Part shown: piece after piece, positions 52,396 through 63,010 of the stretch | How positions within the stretch are numbered: the stretch's first letter is position 1 | How the letters are laid out: each line of letters starts with the position of its first letter | Source: Zerene cesonia | Lineage: Eukaryota > Arthropoda > Insecta > Lepidoptera > Pieridae | Assembly: GCF_012273895.1 (NCBI RefSeq) | Contig: NC_052127.1 | Span: 1,302,001-1,366,000 of the forward strand | Length of the DNA stretch: 64,000 bases | Direction of reading: 5' to 3' | Translations under genes and position numbers: made by a program | The notes under the pieces: model-generated | The model's database searches: none | Told to the model about the DNA's origin: nothing | Seen by the model: the letters and a program-made list of their open reading frames with translations, nothing else

Positions 52396-52486
52396 TTTAT
52401 AACAAAGCCCTATAAAATTCTGACAGATCTAGAAGTTTTTTAGATGCAAGTAACTCATATATTTAACCTTTTTTTTTATTTTTTCT

Positions 52487-52562
52487 TTATAGTGGGGAAG
52501 CAGTGGGTTATGTCGGATTTCTACCGAATAAAACTCCACTCTGTTCCGTCCAGGGAATTAGT
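52487..52562 (+). repeat. Repeat N, fragment
   Basis: TTTATAGTGGGGAAGCAG, GGGTTATGTCGGATTTCTAC, AACTCCACTCTGTTCCGTC. Confidence 0.6.
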
Positions 52563-52601
52563 AAAGAGGTTTGATACCCTCGGGTTGATAGCATGTATTT
52601 A

Positions 52602-52960
52602 ATACTAGCTTTTCGCCCGCGGCTTCGCCCGCGTAGAATTCGCTTATATCGCGCGACACGGTAAGGAGTATTTTCTTCGTATTAAAAAGTATGTTTTGTT
52701 CTTTCCCACGTTTAGCTCCATCTTCATACCAAGTTTCATCAAAATCGGTTTGACAATAAAGAACTTTCATACAAACATTCATCCCCTCTTTCAACCCTTT
52801 CTACCCTTTTTTCGCGATAAAAAGTATCCTATGTCCTTTCCCAAGTTCAGTTCTATCTTCATACCAAATTTTGTGAAAATCGGTTCAGTGGTTTAGGCGT
52901 GAAAGCGTAACAGACAGACAGACAGACAGAGTTACTTTCGCATTTATAATATTATATTAT
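52602..52960 (-). repeat. Helitron-like family B, long form
   Basis: ACTAGCTTTTCGCCCGCGGC with hairpin CCGCGGCTTCGCCCGCG at the left. Two internal segments are related to each other (AATCGGTTTGACAATAAAG and AATCGGTTCAGTGGTTTAG). (CAGA)n near 52911-52930. It ends ATTTATAATATTA. About 360 bp, against 230 bp for 2787-3016. Confidence 0.8.
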
Positions 52961-52995
52961 ATTATAATATTATATATTATATAATATTATATAGT
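52941..52995. repeat. AT-rich palindromic microsatellite
   Basis: Irregular ATATTATATT units at the right end of the B copy. Confidence 0.85.
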
Positions 52996-53315
52996 AGGGA
53001 TGAAAACATAATACTTTTTTGGGTCGGTTAATCCGTCCACAACACCTGCTTTCCCCTTATTCATTCCGTATATTAAATTAGTAGGTCTATGATTTAAGCG
53101 CGATGTTAAACGCGAAAATGGCTGGCGAAATAATAAAAAACAACGTGATAAGAAAATTACGATCGTTCCGCATAATATTTCCATTACGCCATTTTTGCTT
53201 ACTATTTCCTTTGTGATATTGCTTTTTCATTCACATTGCATTTTTTAAAAAGGGACAGCCTGATGTCATTGTAATTAAATCGGGATTGACAGTTTTAAAA
53301 GTGAAGTCCCGTTTC

Positions 53316-53503
53316 CCCTACTGGGGTATGGGGCAGATGATATACATCTGTTTCACTGATCGATTTTCTTTATGGACCAGAAGGATCATGATCAGCCTTC
53401 TGTGTCCTGCCAGACCGAGACATTTTTTTTTTGTGTCCCCATCGGGAATCGAACCCCTTGGTTCTAAGCTCATGCGTTAACCACTGTACCAAGGAGGAGG
53501 AGG
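53316..53503 (-). repeat. tRNA-headed SINE G, full length
   Basis: TACTGGGGTATGGGGCAGATG at the left, TCAGCCTTCTGTGTCCTGCC, and the head GGGAATCGAACCCCTTGG and CGTTAACCACTGTACCAAGG at the right. Confidence 0.88.
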
Positions 53504-53761
53504 CGGATTGACAGTTTTACTTGAATATAAGTAAATAGGGCGACTTTGCTCGCGAATTCACTGCACTGTGAAAAATAATATAATAACACTTTAATAGAAA
53601 TGAATGTCAAATATATTGATAACAAAACTCAAGAATGGCTCGATCAATTTGGTTAATTTTATTAACGTTCTTGTTAAGGTTAAGGTGCTTATGGAAAAAA
53701 AGCGTATCGAGGTTGAATATATATAGTGGAGGGTAATTAAAAATTATCATTAGAGACTATA

Positions 53762-53870
53762 GCATCATCATCACACCATATATGTTCCCACTGCTGGGAC
53801 ACAGGCCTCCTATGAGGTTTCAAGTCGTAATCCACCACGCTGGCCAAATACGGGTTGGCAGATGTCACAC
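53762..53870 (-). repeat. tRNA-headed SINE F, 3' fragment
   Basis: CATCATCATCACACCATATATG to GTTGGCAGATGTCACAC, then a direct switch to a family A copy. Confidence 0.85.
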
Positions 53871-54047
53871 GATATAAATGCGAAAGTTTGTAAAGATGTG
53901 TGTTTGTTTGTTACTGTTTCATGCAAAAACTACTGAACCGATTGCAATGAAATTTGATATCTAGATAGCTGGACAACTGGAATAACATATAGGTAACTTT
54001 TTATCTCGATATTCCTACGCGGGTGAAACCACGAGGCGCATGTAGTA
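53871..54047 (+). repeat. Helitron-like family A, 5' edge replaced
   Basis: GATATAAATGCGAAAGTTTG to CTACGCGGGTGAAACCACG, GCGCATGTAGT. The GGGATACGGACTTA segment is deleted. Confidence 0.85.
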
Positions 54048-54179
54048 TCTATATCTCTGTTATAATCTATGTACTAAATTATATACAGATAGGGTAATCT
54101 GTTTTCGCGTGTTACACTAACAATCATCCATACATACTTATTATCTTTCGCCTAATATTACTAGAATTTATTTACACAC

Positions 54180-54362
54180 TAGTTTTTGCTCGCGGCTTCG
54201 CACGCGTTCAATTCGCAGTATTTTAATAGATGTTATGCATATAAACCCTCTCCTGAATCAATCATCTATTCAAAAAAACGCATCAAAATCCGTTGCGTAG
54301 TTTTACAGATTTAAGCATACATAGCGACAGAGAAAGCGACTTTGTTTTATACTATGTAGTGA
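54180..54362 (-). repeat. Helitron-like family C, full length
   Basis: ACTAGTTTTTGCTCGCGGC to TTTTATACTATGTAGTGAT. Confidence 0.85.
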
Positions 54363-54364
54363 TA

Positions 54365-54805
54365 AGCTGTAGTATACTTCTTTGTGTGGGTTTGTCTAAG
54401 GGTGATACCACGACACAACTCGAATAAAATAATTTTGTCATTTTGTTTAATAGTTGGGTTGTGGGTTAGTTTAAGGTTGTTATATAAGCCAAGGAAGAAA
54501 GAAGCCTAGTAACCCAAGGGCTGCCCTTGGGTATTCAGATTTTATCTTCTATACATTTTCGTTCCCAATTTATATCTTTCAATTAAGATGTGTGTTATAA
54601 ATTGAATTAATTTTATATTTGTGTTTCACAATAACTGTAGTTAATATAATGAGATGAAACTTAATCAGTCATTTGTATGTCTAAAGTTAGGTGACTAACA
54701 ATAATTGTATGTTAAAATTGTATTTTTAGTTAATTAGTTTCACTTGTAAGTTTTTAAGTCACCGTCGCATTGGGCAACTTGTAATGGTATGGAATAATTA
54801 TGATG
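54365..54805. other. No recognised element
   Basis: AT-rich; CCAAGGGCTGCCCTTGGG near 54517 is a short perfect dyad. Nothing else. Confidence 0.35.
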
Positions 54806-54808
54806 AAA

Positions 54809-55008
54809 TCCTACTAATATTATAAATGCGAAAGTTTGTAAGGATGTGTGTGTGCTTGTTGCTCTTTCACGCAAAAACCACTGAACCGATTGCAATGAAA
54901 TTTGGTACGTAGACAGCTGGACAACTGCAACAACATATAGGAAACTTTTTATCCCGATATTCCTACGGAATACGGACTTACGCGGGTGAAACCGCGGGGC
55001 GCAGCTGG
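54809..55008 (+). repeat. Helitron-like family A, full length
   Basis: A then TCCTACTAATATTATAAATG; perfect hairpin CGCGGGTGAAACCGCG; end CAGCTGG/T. Confidence 0.92.
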
Positions 55009-55125
55009 TAAGTATATAAAATTTAAATTTATTAAAGAAAGTAGTAGAACAACTTAGTGAATTTTTAAATCACGCAACGTAAACACGGAACGAAATAAAG
55101 TTCTATAAAAGAATCAATCATTCAA

Positions 55126-55268
55126 AATCCCTGCTTATATTATAAATGCGAATATTAATCTATCTGTCTCTTCTTCACGCCTTAACCACTGAACCCACTG
55201 AAAAGGACATCGGATAGTTTTTCCCGGAAAAACCCACGGGAACTTGAACTATGTGAGAAAAACCTCGG
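55126..55268 (+). repeat. Helitron-like family B, partial
   Basis: TCCCTGCTTATATTATAAATG, CTTAACCACTGAACCCACTG, AAAAGGACATCGGATAG. Confidence 0.6.
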
Positions 55269-55326
55269 AATATCTATTTTTCCTTTGACAACGCGATAAA
55301 GCTGTGGGCGTCAAGACAGTTTGTTT

Positions 55327-55372
55327 TGAGAAATTTTGAAAGAATAGAAAAAATTTGATCACGAGGCGGGAG
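55327..55372 (-). repeat. SINE Q tail fragment
   Basis: GAAATTTTGAAAGAATAGAA then TTTGATCACGAGGCGGGAG, identical in order to 30278-30312. Confidence 0.7.
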
Positions 55373-55379
55373 TTTGTTT

Positions 55380-55840
55380 TTATAAATCAAGCAAATTATA
55401 TATTTCACAATCTTATTCCTTGTAATGCTACAATAAAATAAGGCTGGCTAAACTGTAACATTAAAAAAAGATATAAAAAACATTCAATTTTCGAAACGCT
55501 ACGTCTGTACAGAGCCTAACTCATTTGATATCACTGACAAGACAAATAGAGACAGTGAACATTGGGCCTCGTGTCCAGGTTAACAAATTGTGTACATCGC
55601 AACCGGCGGAATAAATTGCAAGCGATATAGCCTAGAAATTCTATTTTACTTAGGCTGACATCACATACGTCGTTTTGTACAAGACAATTTTTTATAACTT
55701 CTTTGTTGAGATAAAAAAGCTTTGAATTGAACGTTTTTTATGTACAATCCTTACTTATAACATAAATATATTACAAATGCGGTAGTATGTTTACTTGTCC
55801 TTCTGTCACGTTGCAACGGATCGATTTTATTTTATGTTTT
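55380..55840. other. No recognised element
   Basis: CAACCGGCGGAATAAATTGC near 55600 is the only GC-leaning part. No exon found. Confidence 0.3.
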
Positions 55841-55849
55841 ACTAGCTTT

Positions 55850-56031
55850 TACCCGCGGCTTCGCACGCGTTTAATTCGAAGTAGTTTTATAGATGTTATT
55901 ATATATAAACCTTCCTCTTGAACCACTCTATTTATTAAAAACATCAAAATCCGTAGCGCAGTTGTAAGATTTAAGCATGCAAAGAAGTATAGGGATAGAG
56001 AAAGCGACTTTGTTTATACTATGTAGTGATG
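55850..56031 (-). repeat. Helitron-like family C, full length
   Basis: ACTAGCTTTTACCCGCGGC to TTGTTTATACTATGTAGTGA. Confidence 0.85.
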
Positions 56032-56333
56032 TGTCTAGAGATAGATACGAAGCGAGTGAGTGACCTATTCTATTTTCTCGTAATCATTTCATTCATAATA
56101 CATCAATTACACTATAATAAATAAGGTGATAAAAATCAAAACAGATATAAAAACATGGTCTTACCGCCAACGGCGATCTCTGCCAGACACCATTTCGTTT
56201 CAGGATGAGAAAAACAAAAATAATGATATTGATTAATTGTTTATTATAACTTTTTCTAACACACACTGATGACAGATCTGGGAATGTAGATATATATAGT
56301 ACGAAATAAATAATTGCAAGGTATGCCTTTTAA

Positions 56334-56640
56334 AAGCAGTGGTGGCTCAGTGGTGAGAACCTTGGACTACAAAATCGATAAGTAGGAGTTCGGGACCGGG
56401 CGAGCGTGCAGGAAATAAATTGATATTTCAATTTATCTGCACATGTGGATAACATCACCTCTGCTTAAAAACGGTGAAGGAAAACATCGTGAGGAAACCG
56501 GCATGTCCAAGAATCAAAAGTTCGACGACATACGACATCTGTCAAACCGCACTTGGCCAGCGTGGTAGATTATGGCCTGAATCCTCATAGGAGGCCTGTT
56601 TCCCAGCAGTGGGAACATATATGGGCTGATAACGATGACG
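56334..56640 (+). repeat. tRNA-headed SINE F, full length
   Basis: AGCAGTGGTGGCTCAGTGGTG, box-B-like AGTTCGGGACC, AACGGTGAAGGAAAACATCG, end GGGCTGATAACGATGACG. Confidence 0.9.
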
Positions 56641-56865
56641 CTGCCTTTTCAATAGAGCAAAAATCTAGTTTGTTACTTGCCTCCTGCTCCTTTTCTTAAA
56701 GGATTATTGGCTCTTTCATCCTCTGGCCTTAAGTAATAGCTCAGATAGGAACTAAGCTTACATTATGACGGAACACTCGACCCATTCAAGCGATAAATAC
56801 CTAATACCTAGCAAGACTTACTACATTTACGTAGTAGGACTTTATATATATAGGTATATATATAC

Positions 56866-57054
56866 CGCGTAAGTCCATATCCCGTAGGAATATCGGGATA
56901 AAAATTTGCTTATATGTTATTCCAGTTTTCTAGCTATCTACGGACCAAATTTCATTGCAATCGGTTGAGTAGTTTTTGCGTGAAAGAGTAACAAACATAC
57001 ACATATACAAACAACTATTCTCGCAGACTTTCGGATTTATAATATTAGTAGGAT
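56866..57054 (-). repeat. Helitron-like family A, hairpin end lost
   Basis: ACCGCGTAAGTCCATATCCC to TTATAATATTAGTAGGAT. Confidence 0.85.
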
Positions 57055-57059
57055 ATATA

Positions 57060-57600
57060 TACCTTGCCTTGGCTTCAATATTGAAAAATAGCCCGTAATC
57101 TTACGCCAAAATTAGGAGTTTATGGGCAAAAGACTGTGTTATCTTACAAAAAATCATTTGTGCATTATCACACATTTAATAACTGTCTTAATATTAATCT
57201 TATACAGTAAAATAGCTGCAGAATGGAGCTGTGGAAAACTTGTACTAATAGAAATCATTCCGCGTCTGTCTTCTAGAACCTTCCAGAAAACAGTAAAGTA
57301 CTTATTAAATTACTCCTCAAAGATCTCCAAATATCTAAACAGTTCCAAGACTCGCATTAAAGTCATGTTTACTATCTGAAAATCTGGAAGTTTTTAAAAA
57401 CATTCACTAGCAAACTAATAAATAGCGCTGAACTATAAAAATGTCGGAGGAATAAACTTATTTGTACATCGCCCATCAGTTTGCGAAAACTTAGGGTTTT
57501 GTGTAAGAACGCGTTTGAGACGATCTTTTTTTATATTTTCAAACGAAATTTACGAAAGAAGTTCTTATTTCGAATATATTTTCAGTTCTTTGGCATCATT
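57060..57600. other. Unique stretch with a perfect HSE
   Basis: Apart from the array at 57271 I see no repeat family here. An 85-codon open frame at 57122-57379 has no protein-like signature. Confidence 0.4.
57271..57288. promoter_or_regulatory. Perfect four-unit heat-shock element
   Basis: TTCTAGAACCTTCCAGAA is TTC-ta-GAA-cc-TTC-ca-GAA with no mismatch. CGCGTCTG lies just upstream. No TATA or donor-like site was obvious within 150 bp downstream. Confidence 0.6.
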
Positions 57601-57606
57601 ATTATG

Positions 57607-57789
57607 TACTAGCTGCACCTCGTGCTTTCACCAGTGTAAGTCTGTTTCTCGTAGGAATATCGGGATAAAAGTTTGCCTACATGTTATACCGATTGTCCAG
57701 CTATCTACGTACCAAATTTCATTGCAATCGGTTCAATAGTTTACAAAAATACAATTTCTCCATCCTGACAAACTTTCGCATTTATAATA
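57607..57789 (-). repeat. Helitron-like family A, small internal deletion
   Basis: ACTAGCTGCACCTCGTGC to AACTTTCGCATTTATAATA; the GCGTGAAAGAGCAACAAAC segment is gone. Confidence 0.8.
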
Positions 57790-57794
57790 GTACG

Positions 57795-58430
57795 ACATAT
57801 TACATACGTAGAATTAAAATTTAAATGAAATGATTTTAAAAGAGCAACAACAGAGTGTCTTATCAGCTCACTTCTGCAGAAACTGCTTTCCGAACCGGCA
57901 TATGTTGAAACCATGTTATGAAGATTCAAAAGTGTTTCTTTAAGAAGTCTAATATAATAAACAATTTTTGTTTTTTAGTATCGCAATATATTTATTATCT
58001 ACAGTAGTTTAACCAGTAATCGGTGGATTTTATTAACCATCATCCATATATATAAGTCTTTTAAATCCATGTATTAAAATATTTATTTAGAATAAATAAA
58101 CCAGTAGCGATGATATCTCAAAATAAAAAACAGACTAAAAGCAACAAAATACTGATGAAGCAGCAAAAATTTAAGAAACAAAAAAACATTCCAGACTTTT
58201 CTAGACCACTTCGTCCGTAGCGAACCTTACAAAGAAAGTACGCTTAGCACTAATACTTTGAACTCCATTTCGTTAGTTTATTTTTAAAACAACTTTATAG
58301 AGACGCTCGCGATGTATTGAACTAAACGAGTTTGTTTTTAAGAATTTGCATGCATAAAAATTACGTGAAACAATCGAGTGTTGCCAGATTTTTGTCAGTA
58401 TTCATCACAAATACTCTAATAAATAAGACA
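57795..58430. other. Unique AT-rich stretch with a weak HSE
   Basis: No repeat family recognised; see the array at 58189. Confidence 0.35.
58189..58206. promoter_or_regulatory. Imperfect four-unit heat-shock element
   Basis: TTCCAGACTTTTCTAGAC reads TTC-ca-GAc-tt-TTC-ta-GAc, in register with two single-base mismatches; followed by CACTTCGTCCG. Confidence 0.4.
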
Positions 58431-58434
58431 TTAG

Positions 58435-58681
58435 TAACGTTTTAGTAACTATACTGTTTTAAAGGTTGAGAAATTAAGAAATTTTTAACGGATTTAAAAC
58501 GCGATTAATCATTATATTATTAACCCGACGTTTCGAACACTTTACAGCGAATACAATGAATAATACGCGTTTAAATCCGTTAAGAAGTTTTTAATTTCTA
58601 AACCTTTAAAACAGTTTATTTACTAAAACGTTAATAAAATGTATAATACTCGCGTAAAATCAAACACAAGAAAATACTATG
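58435..58681 (-). mobile_element. Palindromic element P, large copy
   Basis: Arms of about 68 bases (58435-58503 and 58566-58633) form an imperfect inverted repeat: AACGTTTTAGTAA and GAAATTAAGAAATTTTTAAC against their reverse complements. The central 60 bases contain CCCGACGTTTCGAACACTTT. The outer part TAATACTCGCGTAAAATC to CAAGAAAATACT matches the end of the small copy at 30918-31026. Confidence 0.75.
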
Positions 58682-58689
58682 TATTAAAG

Positions 58690-59455
58690 GTGCTTTTCTT
58701 GGAGGTCTTCTGGTCATAGTAAGTGTGGGTTGGGTAATAAATTGTACTAAGATTTATTATGATTTTATGCCTATTTATGTATTAATAGCTAACATTTATG
58801 ACCTTTTTAATGGCTATCACAGAACTTCATTTTTGAATAGCTTATCCTGGAAACGAACATGATATTGTTATTGTATGTAATTCTAAACATTATCACAATA
58901 ATATATTGTTGTGATAATGTTTTATGTCAGTTTTATTTCTGCTAGGGTTATGTTGGCGTGATACTTTTTTGTGTTCGGCGGGAAATTGCTTTCTTTTAGT
59001 GGGTTGTATGAATTTTAAAATATTGTGTAAATCGTCCCCCGAGGAACGTCTGTTAAGTTGTCTTTTTCAGAAAATAATGTTTATTTAATAAGAAAAGCAC
59101 TATTTTTATACTTCGTATAAAAATAAACATATAGCTGTGACATACGATAATAAATAATTATTATTTTAATCTTAGTTAAATCAACACCAGTTATCGATCA
59201 AAATAATCACATCAAAATTCAAATTTAGAATTTAAAAACAAATTTAGAATTTATTTAAATTTGTTGCTACTACCTTCATAGTTCAATATTTAACGTAAGT
59301 ACATTATGTTATGTCTTTAATACTCATAAAAATAGACTTTATTCCGTTTCTCTAAGAGCTATTTTCTCTAAAAGCTATGTAAGAATTTTTATTCGAGTGT
59401 TCCATTTTACTTTACTTTAGCGTATTGTCATTGTGAAAGTAAACAGCTATTAACA
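58690..59455. other. Mostly unexplained
   Basis: Contains a hairpin at 58885-58922 and a repeat-I-like bit near 58950-58995. No exon found. Confidence 0.3.
58885..58922. repeat. Perfect 14-bp inverted repeat
   Basis: AAACATTATCACAA, loop TAATATATTG, TTGTGATAATGTTT. Confidence 0.9.
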
Positions 59456-59457
59456 TG

Positions 59458-59570
59458 GTTCAGTCCCGGATTAAGGTAAAAGGCAATAGAGGCCTCTAAC
59501 TATTGGCTTTGTGCCGCTTTGAGGCCCTGAAGAGAAATATACGAATAAAAAGATAACGATTTCAGATTCC
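59458..59570. repeat. Repeat O, left half
   Basis: TTCAGTCCCGGATTAAGGTA, TTTGTGCCGCTTTGAGGCCC; its likely other half is at 60130-60186. Confidence 0.4.
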
Positions 59571-59910
59571 GTTATTTTTTTTTTTTATGTCATAGCGGGC
59601 AGCTGAGCTGGTAGTTTGCCTGATGGTAAGCGATCACCACCGCTCATAAACATTCGCAAAGGTAGTACCTCCGTGAATGCGCTGCCCGCTTTTATGGGGT
59701 AAGGGAAAAGGAAAGGATTAACGACTGGAAAGAAGGAATGGACTAGGACGGGTGAGGAAAAGGAAACGGGCCTCCGGCTCCCTCACTCACCGTACGAAAC
59801 ACAGTGGCATGCCACTATTTCACGCCGGTTTTCTGTGGGGGTGTGGTACTTCCCCGGTGCGAGCTGGCCCAATTCGTGCCGAAGCGTGCTCGACTCCCAC
59901 AATAAAAACG
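59571..59910 (+). repeat. SINE-like H, full length reference copy
   Basis: T-run and ATGTCATAGCGGGCAGCTGA at the start; a central quasi-palindrome around AGGTAGTACCT; GGGAAAAGGAAAGG; CGTACGAAACACAGTGGCAT; end CTCGACTCCCACAATAAAAA. No pol III box or ORF is obvious. The A-rich end suggests retroposition. Confidence 0.9.
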
Positions 59911-60129
59911 TTAATTTAACGTACAAATACTTAATATATAACAAGACAAATACGTCCACATGAACAGTTATATTTTGACTTAGAACAATTGTACCTACTG
60001 GTTTCCAGAAGAGCAGTTTCTTACGATAATTTTTTTTTTCACAAAAATTATATTTGCGCTAACGTTAAATAAAATCAAGCTTGCACATCTCTGTAAGCAT
60101 TAAATTCTTACCACCTAAACTTATCAAAC

Positions 60130-60186
60130 ATATCGGGGCCCCAAAGCCTCTATCACGGGGCCCCTAAACATAGTCCAGTCCTAACA
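60130..60186. repeat. Repeat O, right half
   Basis: ATATCGGGGCCCCAAAGCC, CACGGGGCCCCTAAACATAG, TCCAGTCCTAA. Confidence 0.4.
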
Positions 60187-60411
60187 TGCAGTATAAAGGA
60201 CAAATATATACAAGCGAGTTGTTTAACGTTGCGTGTGGAGGAAATAAAATGGTTTTAAACTTAGAATACATATTATTATGTACACTGTTGCTATGACAAC
60301 GACATTTTTTAAAACACGTTTTTATTGGTTGTGTGTATGAATGCAGTGGAAAGTCATCTATTTGTAAACTTTTTAATTATTTCAAAAAAGAAAATATATT
60401 ATTTTTAACGT

Positions 60412-60600
60412 ATCACTACATAGTATATAACAAAGTCGCTCTCTCTGTCCCTATGCTGCTAAGTATGCTTAAATCTTTAAAACTACGTGACGGATTTTGA
60501 TGGGGTTTTTATCAGATAGAGTGATTCAAGAGGAAGGTATGTATGTATAATAATGTCTATTAAACATCTCCGAATTTTACGCGTGTGAATCTAACTAGCT
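60412..60600 (+). repeat. Helitron-like family C, end decayed
   Basis: A then TCACTACATAGTATATAAC; CTACGTGACGGATTTTGATG; ACGCGTGTGAATCTAACTAGC. Confidence 0.8.
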
Positions 60601-60679
60601 AACTAGCTTAGACATAATATTATATTATATAGACAACTGTCTATATAAATCGCCAAATGTTTTTTTAACGCACAAGAAG

Positions 60680-60730
60680 GTTCATATGGAGAGAAAAGGC
60701 CACGGGAGAAGCCGGAGCGAACAACTAGTT
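60680..60730 (+). repeat. Helitron-like D/L end fragment
   Basis: ACGGGAGAAGCCGGAGCG then AACAACTAGTT. Confidence 0.45.
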
Positions 60731-60831
60731 ATCAATAAAGGAGGTAGTAGTAACATTATATTAATCTAGTATTCAAGTAAAATACAATTAATAAAAAAGT
60801 TTTGATATGTGTATAAGAACATCCAAGTTAT

Positions 60832-61018
60832 GACCGCCTCCTTGGTACAGTGGTTAACGCGTGAGCGTAAAACTGAGGGGTCCTGGGTTCAATTCCCGGT
60901 GGGGACGCACAAAAAAAAAATGTCTCGGTCTGACAGGACACAGAAGGCTGATCATCTACTAGTCCGTAAAGAGAATTGATCAGTGAAACAGATGTATATC
61001 ATCTGCCCCATACACATA
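60832..61018 (+). repeat. tRNA-headed SINE G, full length
   Basis: Box A TGGTACAGTGG, box-B-like GGTTCAATTCC, ATGTCTCGGTCTGACAGGAC, end CATCTGCCCCATAC. Confidence 0.9.
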
Positions 61019-61102
61019 TTCACTAGAACTGGTAATAAAATAGAAATAAGAAGATTCTCTGTATGAAAGTTTCTGATGAATTTTCGATTGATTTTTATGC
61101 AG

Positions 61103-61291
61103 TACTAGCTGCGCCCCGCGGTTTCACCCGCGTAAGTCCGTATTCCGTAGGAATATCGGGATAAAAAGTTGCCTATATGTTATTCCAGTTGTCCAGCTGT
61201 CTACGTACCAAATTTCATTGCAATCGGTTCAGTAGTTTTTGCGTGAAAGAGCAACAAACATACACACATCCTTACAAACTTTCGCATTTAA
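61103..61291 (-). repeat. Helitron-like family A, 5' TC end lost
   Basis: ACTAGCTGCGCCCCGCGG with perfect hairpin; stops after CTTTCGCATTTAATG. Confidence 0.9.
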
Positions 61292-61409
61292 TGTAGTTAT
61301 GGTGATTGGAAATTAACTTCAAAAGTCATTGTACATTCAATATTATTACTCACGTTGTACTTACTACCAACTAATCACTTAGAGGAATAAAACAACTACC
61401 AAATGCATA

Positions 61410-61483
61410 TATATCATCATCATCAGCCCATATATGTTCCCACTGCTGGGACACAGGCCTCCTATGAGGGTTCAGGCCATAAA
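61410..61483 (-). repeat. tRNA-headed SINE F, 3' end only
   Basis: TATCATCATCATCAGCCCAT to GGGTTCAGGCCATAA, then a direct switch to family J. Confidence 0.85.
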
Positions 61484-61575
61484 CAAACCACAACATACAC
61501 ACAATTTCATACAAATCGGTCAAGCCCTTTTAGAGGAGTATCGCAGCCAAATGACGATATAACAAATTACTAGAC
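61484..61575 (-). repeat. Helitron-like family J, fragment
   Basis: ACATACACACAATTTCATAC, AATCGGTCAAGCCCTTTTAG, AGGAGTATCGCAGCC. Confidence 0.55.
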
Positions 61576-61594
61576 TATAATATTACAATTTTAC

Positions 61595-61720
61595 TAACAA
61601 CAGCTATCCAATAAAAAATAATCATCGAAATCGGTTCAACCAGTCATAATTGTAAGATAACAAATCCAAAAAAGTGTAGTCGTATAAATAACCTCCTTTT
61701 GCGAAGTCGAGTCGAAAACT
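61595..61720 (-). repeat. Repeat I, partial
   Basis: TCATCGAAATCGGTTCAACC, TAACCTCCTTTTGCGAAGTC. Confidence 0.6.
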
Positions 61721-61806
61721 GACAGTTTAATTCTATAATTAACATAAGAAACAATATAATTTGCATTTTAAAGTTTCAGGTAAAATATAACGACACTAAA
61801 AAAAGT

Positions 61807-61860
61807 ATAAAATTAAACCGTTACGTAAACAGGGTAAAAATAAAATTAAACCGTTACGTA
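61807..61860. repeat. 21-bp direct repeat, 33-bp spacing
   Basis: ATAAAATTAAACCGTTACGT plus A occurs at 61807-61827 and 61840-61860 without mismatch. Confidence 0.9.
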
Positions 61861-62147
61861 TATTCTTATACGCTATTTTCATAAAATATTTTTATAACAT
61901 TACAAAGTAAATAAGCGACGCGAAATAAAAATACTGTCTTAAGTCTCGTTTTATTAAAATACCTAGAGAGTAATATTTTTATAAAGTTCACATCCAAAGT
62001 ATATATTTAATTCTAATGATTGTTAAATAAAAATTTAATACGAAAAATACTAAAATCATTTTATTAACCACTACAAAAAAATACTTCAAAACACAATAAT
62101 TACCTGCTTTATTTGTTTTTAATAGTCTGTTTGTATAATCCCTACAG

Positions 62148-62346
62148 TATAAAACTACTATAGTATAAAACAAAGTCACTTTTCTGTCCGTATGTCCCTA
62201 TATATTAAAATTACGCAAAGGATTTCGATGGGATTTTTTAATAGATTTACAAATGATACAAGACGAGACAAGAGGTTTATATGTATAATAACATCTGAAT
62301 GAAACTAGTCTGAATTAAAGCGAGCGAAGCCGCGGGTAAAAACTAA
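62148..62346 (+). repeat. Helitron-like family C, diverged
   Basis: AGTATAAAACAAAGTCACTT, GCAAAGGATTTCGATGGG, GCGAGCGAAGCCGCGGGTAA then AAACTAAT. Confidence 0.75.
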
Positions 62347-62649
62347 TTAAAATACATTTCTGATGGCTAACAATTAGCACTTTATGTTTCTAATTTGTAT
62401 TTTGTAATGGATCTATTCGCTGTTAGCTGTCCTAACAATATAAAATAAATTACATAACATCGTAAAACAAATGAAATGTTTTAAAACGTCTAGAATAGCT
62501 AGCTTGTATTCATGTGATAGATAGACACTTGGTATATGATACCTGGGTGGATTATAGCCGAAACCCTCATGGGCTTTTTTTTCTGTCCATTCATATAATA
62601 TTTATTTATTTAGCTATTAAGCAACCCCTGATACTAAAATATTGATTTT

Positions 62650-62885
62650 AACCGATTGCTATTGTGTTTCGTACGATGAGGGGAGCCGGAGGCCTATTTC
62701 CTTCTCCTAGCCCTTCCCAGTCCATTCCTTTTTCCATTCATCAATCCTTTCCTTATCCCTTATCCCTTAAAAGCGGGCAGCGCATTCTCAGAGGTCTAAG
62801 CCTCTGATAATCTTCATGGGCGTTGGTGATCGTTTACCATCAGGCGAACCACCAGCTCAGTTGCTAGCTATGACATAAAAAAGCC
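62650..62885 (-). repeat. SINE-like H, 5' two thirds
   Basis: GTTTCGTACGATGAGGGGAG, AAAGCGGGCAGCGCATTCTC, CATCAGGCGAACCACCAGC, TTGCTAGCTATGACATAAAA. Confidence 0.85.
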
Positions 62886-62917
62886 GAAAAAAAAAAAAAT
62901 TAAAACAAAAATTTTTA

Positions 62918-63010
62918 TTGCCAGAACTACAGCAAATTTAATGGGATCACACGGGAGGCACTATTATTGAAATAAAGAAAAGAATCATTAAAATCGGTTC
63001 ACCCAGTAGA
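62918..63010 (-). repeat. Repeat I, partial
   Basis: ATTGCCAGAACTACAGCAAA, TCATTAAAATCGGTTCACCC. Confidence 0.6.

Noticed and set aside
57122..57379. 85-codon plus-strand ORF over the second perfect HSE
   Set aside because: No domain, composition expected by chance, no splice or promoter signal tied to it.
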